DNA of 64,000 bases from Purshia tridentata (Eukaryota; Streptophyta; Magnoliopsida; Rosales; Rosaceae), in the NCBI GenBank assembly GCA_003254885.1, contig QANT01008321.1:1-64000 (forward strand), in the 5' to 3' direction. The notes below the pieces were generated by a model. It was not told the origin of the DNA. It ran no database searches and worked only from the letters and a program-made list of their open reading frames with translations. The translations under genes and the position numbers were made by a program. Positions 11,695 through 29,957 of the stretch are shown piece by piece; position 1 is the first letter of the stretch; every line of letters begins with the position of its first letter.

Positions 11695-13757
11695 CACGAG
11701 ACAATCGATCGCAACCCAAATCTGATCGAAACCCCAAACTCTGGTATTCCAATTGAATTCAATTAGAAGCCCTAACTTTCACAGCTAATGGTATCCAACA
11801 TCAAAATCTCTGAGACAAGAACCACATGACCCTACTATATTACACCACGGAGGATCTGATTTGACTACAATGTTTTTATATTTAATAAATTATATATATT
11901 ATTTAAATTTCTCACTTTCTCTCACTACTTTCTTTCTCTATCTCTCTCTCTCTGATCTGGGGGGAAAAAAATCATGCAATGGAATCCATCTCCATGTTTA
12001 GCAGCTTAAAACTATGCAACAATTATGCTGTCCCTCTCTAAAAGATTTATTTTCTACGAAAAAAGAGTATATGAGTAAGTTTTGTAGATTTGGAATTTTA
12101 ACGCTTGTCTCCATATTTAGGGCCTGCTTTGCTTTTTTATTTCCATTTTATTTTGTTTTAACAATTAACATCAAATTTATTGTTTTGTGCAGTTGTTGAG
12201 GCTAAATTTATACGTGGAATTACTCCACCCAAATTCAATCTCTTTTTCCAAATAACTCAATGTCAATGCATGCAAGAAAAATTATTATTTAAACGATTAA
12301 TACAATAATGTTAAATTTATTACATTTTTTTCTTTTAATTTTATATCACTTTTACATGATATATTTACATAATATTATATGAAATTTATACATGGAATAC
12401 TAAATAATTAAATTTTTTAAGAAATATATCTAAAAAAATAATGATATATAAAATAATATAAAAATGTAAAAATAAAAATTATTAATGACGAGGGAGAGTA
12501 AAATTTCCTTCTATCTTGCACATGTGGCGTGTGTCACACAAATTACAAATTACAATCAACATGAAAAACAATTGGGAATTGCCCGTGTTGCTATTTTTTT
12601 AATTTTTTTAAATTGGGCCGAGGCCGAAACATATCCAGGAGGACAAGAAGTCATTGATTGATCATCTAGCCCACAAGCGTCTCCACTACATGAATTGCGC
12701 TCAATCAATTTGAAATTATCAAGAAATATCAATAGTACAAATTGAATTTGATTGATCTGAATTGTGGGTTGAAGCTCAATCTTATGATACTTGCGAATTC
12801 CTATGTTCTAATAAGTGTTAAAAGTTTTCTCATTAAAAGAATTGCAGCCCGTAGATTTGAATTGGGCAAGTTAGTATTTTAACAATAATTATATGGCCAA
12901 TTAATCTGACGTGACAAATAAATAATGATACATGCAATCCCCACCGTCAACATTACACCTGTCCATCCTGGCCGTGCTGTCACAAAGCCCCCACAGCACC
13001 CTAGATGGATTTGAAGCTAAGTTTTATGTCGCAGCCAGTATATCACTAGTTGCCTACAATTGCCACCAGTACAATCACTGTACGGCAAACTTAACAAAAC
13101 CATCGATCTCGGAATCTCCATTGAAAATGAAAATTCATCATATGTAATTACAGTATCATTGATCAAAGCTGTTGGACGTTGTTGCTCTTTCATATACAAA
13201 AGGAAAAGAATCCTAAAATTTTGCCCAACTTTTCTTGGATGCAATCCCTGACCATGGGAACTCCGGTATCTTCTCATCCTTTGATTGGTAGCTCCAAGAT
13301 ATTTTTCAAACCTGCAAGAATTCATTATCCTAAATGGAGAAAACAGAAAAAAGCCCATAATTGAATATATATGAACCATCCATACTTGATCCAAATGTTT
13401 TTTTTGTCATACAGTAACATGTATTATGTTATTAGACTGTCAATCAAAACATGATTTTATCTATTCAATGATCCGATTAACAATCAGACTAGTATATGTA
13501 TGTATGTATAGAATGTAGGTACTCAGATATGAAAATAATAACCACCTGTAACTCTAACAAACATTTTACAAGCTTCCTGTTCTGCATGTATGTGAACTAG
13601 GGTCAAACAGATTGAAGATTCAAGCACTCAACATAACAATCAATTATCCATTACATCTTCCATACGCCTAAACAATCAATGTAACAATGAATTCTGCTTT
13701 ACACCAATAGACTTTTGAAATTGAAGAGATAAAGTAGTTACATACTTGGCACTAACA
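11695..13757. other. Intergenic, AIPP2-like promoter to GTG 3' end
   Basis: The first few hundred bases upstream of ATG 11694 must hold the promoter and 5' leader of the AIPP2-like gene; a CT-rich stretch lies near 11925-11955. The rest is AT-rich (for example 12300-12500) with no ORF I would trust. The open frames near 12930-13390 have no recognisable domain on either strand. The last few hundred bases before 13757 probably include the GTG 3' UTR. Confidence 0.6.
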
Positions 13758-19440
<5,683 letters not shown>

Positions 19441-20400
19441 TCTTAATTCTTTCTTTCAGGAACCGCTTACGTATCCTATTCATAATTTCCCATTCGGATC
19501 TAAACCTTCTCTTTAACTTCAACTTCACCACGTTACCCGCGTTACTACTGAGAAATCTATTTTTCTTTTTTCTTTATTTTATATTTTCAAAATTTATCAC
19601 TCGAATCCTGTAATAAAAAAATAAAAAATAAATATCTCATAAATTCATAATTATGCTAGAAGCCTTGTACATCGTTATAATTACAGCAGCAAACAAGAAT
19701 GTTAATAGTAACGACTCGACTCTTTCTTTCTTTCTATTTTTCAACTCTTTCACATGCATTATTGATAGGTTCCACAATATCATGTTTCCAACTTTAGTTA
19801 ATGCAATAAAGTAATAAAAATCAGCAAAATTTTTAAAACAAAAAAAGGAATAGCAGTGTGCTTGGAGAATTTTTTATGGGGGCATCATGTTAAATTGAAG
19901 TTTTGGGTCGTCACAATATTTTTATGAAGGTTATGATACTATGGAACACCATTTTACAAGCTCACACTAGTAAGCAGAAGATGCTTCACATCCAAGTATA
20001 CAAGTTCAGAAGGACGAGGCCTTAATCGAAATCACCGGTTAGAACTTAACACCATCTATCTCCTTATTCCAAGAGGCTAGTGCTCAGTACTTAGTACCAC
20101 AACGTTATTCAATATCAATAAATCAAAGTCAAGTCCAAAGAATGTTGCTCTTTCATTTATGAGAACCAAAATGTTCTGGATATCCCAAATACTTGTCATG
20201 GTCTTTCATTTATTCAGACCTAAAACTTGAGTTTGCAAATTTACTTTTAAACATATAGCTATCCATAAAACCCACAACCACAAAGCTTCGAGAAAGATGA
20301 AAATTTGCCAAGTGATTCTTCAAGCACTCTCAAACCACATGCTAAAACTTCCCCAAGCCTTTCATGATTTGTCCATGGAATTCGTAACAGCATGATTCTC
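19441..20400. other. Intergenic between GTG 5' end and GRF 3' end
   Basis: Both neighbours read leftwards, so the part next to 19441 holds the GTG promoter and leader, and the part next to 20400 the GRF 3' UTR. The middle is AT-rich. I see no ORF or repeat of note. Confidence 0.6.
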
Positions 20401-23400
20401 TCAATTATCTGCAAACGATTTAACCACAATATTTAGAATAACGCATTAATTTGAAAGAAACATTCCCCGCAATGAAACTCACCATGTGGAGATTGAGAAC
20501 TTGTTGCAGAGAAGTCAGATGAAGTCATTGGAATTGATATTGAGAGCTGGGTTGTAGAGAATGAGGTTTGGTTGGATCTCTCCTCCTCGAGACCAGACCA
20601 TGAATCCCTGCCTTTAGGCCACTCATCAAAGAAAGGTCGGAGAGACTGGCCTTCCTGTTTCACAGGTTCCCCTGAGGGGAATTCATTATTGAAAAATGAA
20701 TGCTGCGGATAATCATGCTGCAAAATAGAGCCATCACCCGATTTTGATGTGGGAAATGAGGTAACTCTGGATGGTATCAGAGGCCATGTGCTGTCTAGTG
20801 GTGAGTCCATCTGGAGACCCCTGTTGCTTCCTGAAGCATCTGAGAAGAAACTATGCTCACCAATCTCAGGTTTAAGTCCTTGAAGATACCTGTAGTAAAG
20901 ATGATTCATTGCTGTTAGATGAGGTGTCCATCTTTTGTCAGAGTAATAACAATCAATAATGTAGTACAGCTCTGGATATCTAAATGAAAATGAATCTCAA
21001 CTTCTTAGGATATGTCACTAATAAATGACTGTTTGGAAATATGTTCCCATAGAATCTCAACTTGTTCTTGTATGATCACATGTTTCTATATACCTTCAGC
21101 AACTTTACAATCTCCCCATATTACAGTGCCAAACCTCTGCACTCAAATGCAATGCAAAACGCGAAGGATTGTATGCATTATTAGATGTCCACATGTTCTT
21201 ACAGTTACTCAATTTTGTTGTTTACCAAAAATAATAATAATTAGCTTTTTCCTACTCTGAATCATTTGAATACAATCTTTCTAATTCCATTTCCTAACCT
21301 AACAAATACATCACTACATGGTGCTACAAATCCTAATCCCATTACCGCATCAGCAACTATGGAAATTGATAGACAAGTACAATGGGAGTAGGACGCATTA
21401 GATTGCATTTATAGCACAAAGGAAACAAGCAAGGACATCGCATATCAAGTACAAGAAATAATCTACAAAATTTGAAATTCAGAAAGGAGTGACACCATTA
21501 GAGAAGGCTCATGAAAAATGTGAGCTCATCCATGTATATATACAAACGCAGCAAACACACACATATAAGAAGGAAAAAAAGAAGACACATGCATTCGAAC
21601 AATATAAATATGTTCAATAAGGCTGATTATCAAAATAAAAGGGCAAGTAACATGTACTGGAAGCAGCCCAAACTCTTCAATACTATATAGCTTTCTTTAA
21701 ACCACACATCCAGGAAGGATTTGCCAACTCCACTCAATTATTTTGCCACTGATGACAAAAATAAATAAATCTTTTGAAATAAAAATCTTCAAAACAACTG
21801 ACTGTGTCTTTCCCACATTTCCTTATCAAAAGATACGGCAGATGGTGAATAAGATTCCACTAAACAGCACACTAAGGACAATTCAGAATGCTGTCAGATT
21901 TCACCAAGGAATTAACAGAGAACAAAAATTAAAAGCTTTCCATAAAATATTTTAGGGTATTCGGCTTATGCACCAGTATAAGATATACAACATAGCAGCT
22001 AAGATAATTAAATACAATAATAAAGTATAATTTCATCTACACATAAAAGAGTCTGATGAGTTGTAGGTGATGCTCATAATATTACATATCAAGAATTGAA
22101 AATTTTCAACACTTTGCAACTATTTTTAAGACCACCATATTTAGAAACTGATACATGCCTTTCTTAAATATATCACACACGATCTTCTCAGCCAAAGAAA
22201 ATTGCAAAACTGGTAGGCCTTCCATTTCTATCTATCTGGTTAAGCAGAAACTTAGGATAGTATATATTTCCAGTCATTAGCATGCTCAAGGCAATTATCT
22301 AGGGTTGTCACTTGTCAGACTTTTGAAGCAAATTTACAGAGAAAACAAAAGGAAATGACCATACCAAAAGAAGACTGCCAAAAGGCCAATATACACTGTG
22401 AAGACAAAAATATTAAACAATTATACTTAGAACATTTGGGCCCAGAACCCTTGATCTGACAGAAATTGAAAAGTTTTGCAAGAAACCCAATACCCAGATG
22501 GCAGAAGTCCCCAATTTTACTCACTTACACCACAGAATTCAACAATATGGGCCCAAGTAAGACAAAGATCATGTAACAATTATAACAGATATGCATCCAA
22601 TAATTTACATCATAGAATAATTCGTCTAATTGCCTAAAAAGTTCGAACAACATACAGAAAGTTGATTACCATATTTTCATTTCATATTCATAAAAACTCA
22701 AGAGAAACTTTGTGTTTCTTACTGTTCATATTTCCAATTAATCAAATTCAACTTGATGAACTTGTAGTTGGACTAGCCAGTTATAAAACTTTCATTTTTC
22801 ACAGATTTTAATTTCTGTTTCTCTACTTCACTTGCATTTCTTTAACAACCAAATGGCACAAGTTCAGTCCCAAAAAAAATTAATAATAAAGCACAAGTAA
22901 ATTGCAGAAAAAGCAATACCTATAATCTTTATTGGGGATTCCAAAAGGAATGGAGTCTATCTGATAATGAGACTGATTGGTTCCAGAACTAGTTCCTTGG
23001 GCGTTGCCAAAGGCATTCAATGGAAGGTTCTGGAAGCTCCCAGTTCCACTGCTACTTCCAGTGACAGTCAGTGATGTCTCAGTGGATGATGACTGTGTCA
23101 TTGTTTGTGATTCCACAGGCTTTCTTGAACGGTTGCGGCCACGATGCATGTGGCGCTCACAGTACTTGGAGTCCGGGTATGCATCCTTGGAGCACCTCCA
23201 CTTTTTGCCGTCAGTCCTCCTGCAGCGTCCCGGCTCAGGGTCCACCTTCTTCCCATAGAAGGAACAATAACCCACTGCAAAATGTATCCACAATTAAACT
23301 GATATATACTTCTACCAGCAAAACCACAGTATTGAAAGTGGTATGATACAATATCAAATAAAGACAAAATAATGTGTATCATACAAAGTATATGTGAAAA

Positions 23401-24419
23401 TGTAATTAGCGAAGAAACAAACTTGAAAATTTAACAATTTCAAAACCAAAAAGAACGACAAGAAGTGTTCATTCATTTAAACCTGATTTCAGATAATACA
23501 CTGGCCACAGAAGGATAATTTTATGATAGTAAAACTAACAAGAATGTAAAGGATAAATTTGAAAAATTAGTTTAAGAAATCATATAATAAAGAACCATAG
23601 AAATTCCAATGAATGTCAAAAGGTTACCCCTAAAATAAAATTGAATTCATCAAGGCATAAGCACAAATCCAAGAGGTATATCAAAGTCAATTAATTTTTC
23701 AGGGTCCATCGGCCGATTTCCTGTCTATTCATTTGGGACTACAAACTAGTAAAGAATATAAGATCCCTGTTCATTGAACCGTAAGAAAAAAAAATTATGG
23801 TAAAAAAACCTTCTAAAAATGATTTAAGACGCATTAACAAGTAAATTACAACTGTATAATGGACAGGTACAGTCTCTTCATTCGCTATTACCAAGTACCA
23901 TGACCAGATTGTTACAATCCCCTCAGAAGAATAAAAGGAAGAGGTGCTTCTCAAAGCAAAAATTAAAGCATAGTCATAGCTAATAGTCTATCATTTCTTA
24001 TTTCAAGAACTGGAAAACTCAAAAGGAAAAAAAGAGAAGAAGATTCTTCAAATCAAATCAACTATCACCTAAAAATTAATTTAAATCGTTTAATCTGAAG
24101 AAGAAAATCCAGAAAAGAGAGAGGGGGAGGGGGAGGGGGAGGGCGGCCGGGGGGAGAAGGGTTAGCTACGCTTACTGGTAGGATGATGGAAGAATCTTTG
24201 AGAAATGGACTCTAAACTCTTCTGAATAGGAAGCACGAGATCAGGAGGCACAGGCATGCCTGCCATCATATACTTGAAGATCAGAGCCTGATGTTCCAGC
24301 TCTTGCCACTGAGACACTGTGAAAGGTGACCTCATCCCCATCATCCCAGTACCACCAACCCCAACCCCACCACCACCACCACCACCACCTCCAGTACAAC
24401 TATTCATCTTCACCACCAA
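20401..24419 (-). CDS. GRF4: Growth-regulating factor, GRF4-like
   Basis: Four coding exons: 24176-24419, 22920-23274, 20483-20889 and 20401-20408 (only 8 nt), giving 337 residues. A second in-frame ATG at 24407 would give 333. A Gly run follows the start. The QLQ domain ([18 protein letters not shown]) at about 30-65 binds GIF coactivators. The WRC domain at about 82-125 has [19 protein letters not shown] and [18 protein letters not shown], a zinc-binding DNA-contact module with nuclear signal. The Ser/Thr-rich C-terminus includes [32 protein letters not shown] and TQLSISIPM, a pattern I recall from GRF4-type proteins. GRFs act in the nucleus to drive cell proliferation in leaves and other organs. 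A 2.0-kb intron (20890-22919) separates WRC from the tail. Post-transcriptional control by miR396 is expected from the site at 23111-23131. Subgroup assignment is from memory. Confidence 0.94.
23111..23131 (-). promoter_or_regulatory. miR396 target site in the GRF WRC exon
   Basis: On the minus strand the 21 bases, starting CGTTCAAGAAAG and ending CCTGTGGAA, match the conserved miR396 site of plant GRF genes as I know it, including the usual single-base bulge against the miRNA. It encodes RSRKPVE at the end of the WRC domain. No mismatch to the canonical site was seen, so the transcript should be cleaved or repressed by miR396. Confidence 0.93.
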
Positions 24420-26095
24420 CCACTCTTCTCTCTATAACACTTGTACACAAGACCCAGAAGCTCAAACATTACAAACGACAGAGAAAAACATGGGGCATAG
24501 ATCAGCCAGGGTCTCTAGCATGTTGGGTTACTCTCGCTGTGTTCTGTGCGGTTGTGTTGAGAAAGGGAGGCAGTGTCTGTGTACTGTGTGGAAGAACCCC
24601 AAGGACCAAGGTTTGGTCTCATTTTATTGGGGGAGGCATATTAAGTTTGCTTATTATTGGAGTAAGTTTAGTTATGGCCAAAAATTAACTAAAGCTTCAT
24701 TAAAATGAAAAGTGGTGGTGTCTGAACTCTCTGAACGCAGAACTCTCAAGTGGTTTTGTCAATGTGTAAGAGTGAGAAATGTGTTTCTTAAGTTCCAGTC
24801 GACTTTGAGCGAGTGTACCCCTCTGTGTAAATGTAATCATATACGAATTTTTTCCTATATTGTCTATGTGCTTAATTGGCAGAAATGTATTTGAATGGGT
24901 TTGGATTTTGGACATATCATTGTTCAGTAGTTGGCAACACGGGAGATTATTTATTTCTGACTTCAATCCCTTGTGGTCACCGAATCCTTCAGGATTATAA
25001 ATTAGGAAAGAAATCTACATTAAAAAACTAAACTATTATTTTTAAGATTATTTTTTTTAAAGTCCAATTTAGAAATTAGGGATGGGTATAAAAATTGTGC
25101 ACCAACAACATCAAACTAAACCAAAGATAAAAAGACTAAAAAGGCCTAAATTGAAAAAAACAAAATCAACACTTAAAAAAAAAAACAGATGGATGTGGAC
25201 CAGTTTTAGGTTCTATTTCAAAATTAACTGCACCGAATTGGTAAATTAAATATATATTATTTTTTATATTTTTAAAATATATATCATATTAATTTGTTTA
25301 TACATAATTTTAATTCCTATTATACATGGTAAATTAAATAGCATATCAAGTTATCAACCGAAAAAAAAAATTCAGTTATATAATATATATAACTATATAA
25401 GTATATAACCATATTCAAATTTTGAGTATGCCAATCTATTTTGCAGTCCTTTTCATAGCTCTTATCGTGCTATCACATGTGTATAATCCTTTTAGTTACT
25501 TCACAATTTTAACATATTTCATTTTTTTCATTATTTCAATAAACTTTTAACTTAAGTTTTGAATGTCATTTGATACTTATTTGAGGGGAATGTTTTCTAC
25601 ATTCTCTACCGACTTTTTTATTTTTATTTTTCTCATTCTACAGTTTTTACATGATCAAAACTATTTATTTTTTAAATCAATGATTAAAGTTGATTTCTGT
25701 AAAAAAAGTCAACCAAATTATAAATTGTTTAAGCATGTAACATGTATTAATAAACATACAGTGAATCTACCTGTTATATAAACCATATGTTTTTAGTTAC
25801 ATTCAAACGATTTTCAATTTAATTAATTTTTTATAAATATGATATTTAAAACGTAGTCTAAAAAATGAACGGTTTCATTTAAAAAACTACACTACGAAAT
25901 AAGAAAAATCAATGAAAAAGATTGATAGAGTATGTAGATAACATGTCTCCTCATTTTAACCTTTTCCAACAAAACCAAAAAAAAAAAACTTTTGGACAAA
26001 TTTTTGAACAATTGGGTTAGCTTATCAAAGTGATTTTACATCAAATAATGTGTCAAATTTTTATATCAACATCTGTATATTAATATCATATGTTT
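24420..26095. other. GRF upstream region, AT-rich
   Basis: This is the promoter and 5' leader side of the GRF gene. The first 300 bases are moderately GC-rich and could be transcribed leader. After about 25000 the sequence becomes very AT-rich with A and T runs. Nothing coding is convincing on either strand. Confidence 0.5.
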
Positions 26096-26098
26096 TAA

Positions 26099-26561
26099 GG
26101 GCCCATTTAGTTCAAATTTTGAAGGTTTGGAAATGAAAAATTATTTTATTCCTCATTTCTCATGTTTGGTAAGTGCATGTAAGGAAAATGATTTACTAAC
26201 TCAAGATAATTTGATGCCTCTATAAGGGAACAATAATACCCTTTCTCAGGCTTGAGTTTTGTTTCCCCTTTTAAGAAATCATTTATTGCATATTTTATAA
26301 ACAAATTTATTCCTACCAATTTTTTAAAATTTCAAATCTAGCCAAACCATTTATTTCATGTTACTTTTATACTTATAAGATAATTGGAAAATTGAATAAT
26401 TTTTATTTCCTATTCCTATCCTTACTAAATATGGGAATGAAAATAAAAAAGTATTTTTATTTTTACTTTTTTTAGCATTATTAAACACAATAATAAAAAT
26501 CTTACATTCTCTTTATTCTGAAAAATATATAAGAAATGAATTCCATGAACTAAATAAGTCC
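26099..26561. mobile_element. Harbinger/Tourist-like MITE with TAA duplication
   Basis: The element is 463 bp. The left terminus GGGCCCATTTAGTTC and the right terminus, read inward from the other strand, GGACTTATTTAGTTC form imperfect inverted repeats. TAA flanks it on both sides (26096-26098 and 26562-26564), the standard PIF/Harbinger target duplication. The interior is AT-rich with no transposase. A related partial copy occupies the first 316 bases of the window. Confidence 0.78.
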
Positions 26562-26639
26562 TAAGGGTGAGATTCAGTATTTATTTCATGAGAGGGGAGT
26601 CCATGAGTTCATATCGAGAATAAGGAGTAAAACAGCAAG

Positions 26640-27170
26640 AGAGTGCCCACATTTTGTATCCTGTTGGTAAAAGTTGACGGTGTCCATCTCCATCTTGTCT
26701 TGTTGCCAGCCTACAACAACGAGTAGTTAAGCAAAAATCTCTCAAAGCTGAAAGCCCTTATCATTTGTCTCCTTACCCACCCGCTGCCACCCCTTTACCT
26801 GACAGCAACTACACGTGATGGGTTGGATTGAGACCGGCCCCAGAAGGCCCGAACCCCCAACTGAAACCTGATATAGCCGGTAAACCACCGGGAAAGCTAC
26901 CGGTTTGTTGCCGGAACGCAGGTGACATTCGACGTGGTCGTGGGGTCCGTGAGCTGACAGATCACAGAGGAACCAATGAGAGTGGGGTCCAAAGCTTTTG
27001 CTACTTTTGGGGTTTTGTATCATTGTATTTGTGGGACTACTGCTCCTCTACTCATTAATCCATGGACCACTTCTTTTCTTGAATCTAGCAAACGCTTATC
27101 TATCTCTTTGAGGGGGGAGAATAGTTGTGCCGAACCAACCTTCATCAAGGTGAGCATGTAACACTAGTCA
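26640..27170. other. GC-rich island without a gene model
   Basis: A block clearly richer in G and C than its surroundings. It contains an ACACGTG (G-box core) near 26812 and a cluster of CCGG words with short inverted repeats (AAACC..CCGG against CCGGTTT) around 26875-26915. Short ORFs exist on both strands but show no domain. It could be a distal GRF promoter element, the first exon of a non-coding RNA, or captured DNA. Confidence 0.35.
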
Positions 27171-28889
27171 CGCTACTGTGATCTCAGATACGTGTGTGTA
27201 TATATATATATATAGAGGCTTTTTAGGAGTGGAATTTTATATTAATGAGATCTTCATGGTGGGGCCTATTCTAAATAGTATTAAACGATTTGAATGGCCT
27301 ATTTTTAAGTTTATATTCAAAAATAATTTTACAAGAAATTAAGTTAATTAAAAATTATTGAATTATTAAAATTTGATAAAATAAATATACTAACAAAATA
27401 ATTTAATAAACACTTCAAATTGCGATTATTAATCAACGGTCAAATACTTTTTATAATTAATTTAAATTTATGCAAACACGATTATTCAACAGGTATCAAA
27501 CAAGTAGAAAATTTTGATTATCAAAATAAAATTTGGAATTAACTCATGAAAAATCTCACATTTAAATTTAAATATGAAACTTCACACTTAAAAAGGCATA
27601 TATACATATATATATATAGTTAAAAACAGCATGTCACTCAATAAAAAATAAAAAAAAAGCCTGCCACTTCAATTCACTGCTACTCTTTACGACTTGTATG
27701 TTACAAATTTAAAGGTAAAATTAGTAAAATTCCGTCAGTTTGTTAAGATTCTAGCCATAACTTTGTCTAAATATATACCTCATTCCATGCGCATGAAAGT
27801 AAAATTAAGCAATTCATGCTCAAACTAAAAAAAAAAAACCTATTATACCTAAAATAAAAATAAAAAGGCAAAAAAATATAGAAATTTAAGATTAAATACT
27901 AAGTTTCAATACTTTTTTACAAAATCAGTTTTGCTTATAATTTTTAGGTTTGGCTACTAACTAATGAACTTGATGTTTAGAATAGGTCACAAATTTACAA
28001 CTAATATGTTTTAGGCTTTATTTGTTTGACAAATTTGCCCTTCTATTGTCCTTTGGCCCACATATGATGGGTCTTAGATAAAATTTATAAAGTTTTGATA
28101 AAATTGTCTTTGATACTTTTTTATTGTCTTATAAATTAGTTAATATAGTCTCAACTTTAGTTTAGTTGTGACTGTACGACACTCAACTTCAAATTCAGCT
28201 GTGACTGAATGACAGTCAGAGCTAAAATGTGATACAATCACAATTGGGTTGTGACTGAATTGAAATTTTTTTAAGAGAAATTGTATTACAATATAGTATA
28301 AATAGAGGTCAAATCAATACTTTTATTCAAAATAATACTTAATATAGTAGTGGGAGTTGTCTTTTTCAACTTACCAAAACAATCACAACTAAATTGTAGA
28401 CAGTCACAGTTAAGATGTGATTGGATTATTTTTTTTAGTTTTAATACAATATAGTATAAATTAATGTAATAATATGGATGTAATATATATATATTATTGT
28501 AGTGGCATGTGATGTAATATTTATGAATTATAATGCCCTTTACTATATTATTATGTTTGACTTTTCAACTAGTACCTAATCTAAAATGCTATTAAATTTT
28601 GATACCTAAACTAAAAAATTATTGAAATTTGATATTTAAAGTCAATTAACCTTAAAAAAAAATGATTATTATTATTTTTCAACTTTTATTTTATTTTAGA
28701 CATACATACCAATTATTTTATCTCATTGAGCATGAATAGTATATTTTACTTTTTACCCATGGGCCATATGACATATGATATGTGTTTAAGTGAAAATATA
28801 TATAAAATCTTAATAAATTGATACAATAAGTCGCATGGCACTGACATATTTGTAAAATAAGAAATTTGCCCAAATATATATGTACTTTA
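27171..28889. other. AT-rich intergenic DNA with GTGACTG repeats
   Basis: A (TA)n run lies at about 27198-27214. From about 28130 to 28430, copies of GTGACTG and its complement CAGTCAC recur in both orientations, and a short word (TACAATATAGTATAAAT) occurs near 28288 and again near 28445. No ORF of interest. This may be a decayed non-autonomous element, but I could not define its ends. Confidence 0.4.
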
Positions 28890-29957
28890 GGGCATTTGTG
28901 CAATCACCACTAGAAATTTTTTCTTTGTGACTTACCACTTAAACTTTCTCCCAATTGCTAATCCCCCACCTCCAATTACTTTTCTGTTAAATTACTAAAA
29001 TTCCAAATTTACCCTTAAATAAATTTTAAAAACGAAAATATATTTTATAAAAATGAACAATATTCCTAAAAAATATTTAATTTACGCTTAAAGGCTTAAA
29101 GCATAATAAAAATTAAAAAAAATAATTTTATAATAAAAAAATCAACTAAACCCATTTATATTATAAATCCTTCTAAAACTAATTAAAATAAATAAAAAAA
29201 TAAAACGAAAAAAAATCACCAGCAATACCTTGCCAGTTACCACCCGGCCACCCTCCAGTCTTCAACCTTTACAGTCTCACCGCCGGTAGTCATAGCCGGC
29301 AACCTCTCCCCATCACTATCTCTCAATTTCTTTTCCTTGCTCTCTTTTCCCCTCTTTCTCTCAATCTGGAACGACCACGACTCCATTTTCGAGGCGCCGT
29401 CTCAACTCACCGCTGGTCCCTTTAGACTCAAAGATGCTCGATTTCCAGAACCCAAGCAATAACGCCAGAGAACTGAAAAACACGCCTCCTTGATTCGGTC
29501 CACAAAATCTGAGTAGCTGCGTCAAAGAGATCAGAGAGAAAGGAAGAGAGAAAGTGGGAAAGAAAGAGAAAGGAAGAGAGAAAGTGGGAAAGAAAGAGAA
29601 AGATAAGGAGGGGCAAAGGCAGCGACGGTTGGGCTGTCTAGGTGGAATGGACTGTGAGGACGACGGAGTGGTGGGTGGCGTGGATGGGGGAAGGGAGGCA
29701 GGGATGGGCAGGTGGAGATGTTGTACAGTCGGGACTCGGGTGAGGATGACTCTTTTTTGCAATTTTAAATTTGATTCGTTGATTTCATTTTTTAAGTTTT
29801 TGCATATGAGCTTTTTAATATATATTTTTTATGAGAATTAACAACAATATGTATAGGAGTTAACAGAAAAGTGGATGGGAGGGGATTGACGCTCGGGAAA
29901 AAGTCTATATGTAAATCCACAAAATTATTTTTTTAGGTGGTGACTACACACATGCTC
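28890..29957. mobile_element. Mutator-like element with long inverted ends
   Basis: About 100 bases at the left end (GGGCATTTGTGCAATCACCA onwards) match the complement of the right end (GAGCATGTGTGTAGTCACCA onwards) at roughly 75-80 percent, including a shared ACTTTTCTGTTAA block about 100 bases in. Similarity may extend 20-30 bases further out on each side (TTTGCCCA against TTTTCCCA). I found no clear 9-bp duplication, so limits are approximate. The interior is GC-rich and pyrimidine-rich. It includes a two-copy tandem repeat of about 34 bases near 29535-29600 and no transposase. Non-autonomous MULE is the best fit; host capture (Pack-MULE) is possible but not shown. Confidence 0.62.

Noticed and set aside
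11515-11766. Plus-strand ORF of 83 codons
   Set aside because: It is antisense to the first exon of the AIPP2-like gene (11620-11694), whose minus-strand frame fits the family and splices cleanly.
12120-12200. Possible MITE end (AGGGCCTGCTTTG)
   Set aside because: No matching inverted end or target duplication could be found nearby.
13017-13394. Minus-strand ORF of 125 codons
   Set aside because: No recognisable domain, and it lies downstream of GTG in AT-rich DNA; probably chance.
24319-24708. Plus-strand ORFs of 120-129 codons rich in Pro and His
   Set aside because: They are antisense to the Gly-coding start of the GRF gene and its leader; composition explains their length.
29361-29762. 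Minus-strand ORF of 133 codons, Pro and Phe rich
   Set aside because: It lies wholly inside the MULE interior and is driven by a GA-rich tandem repeat.
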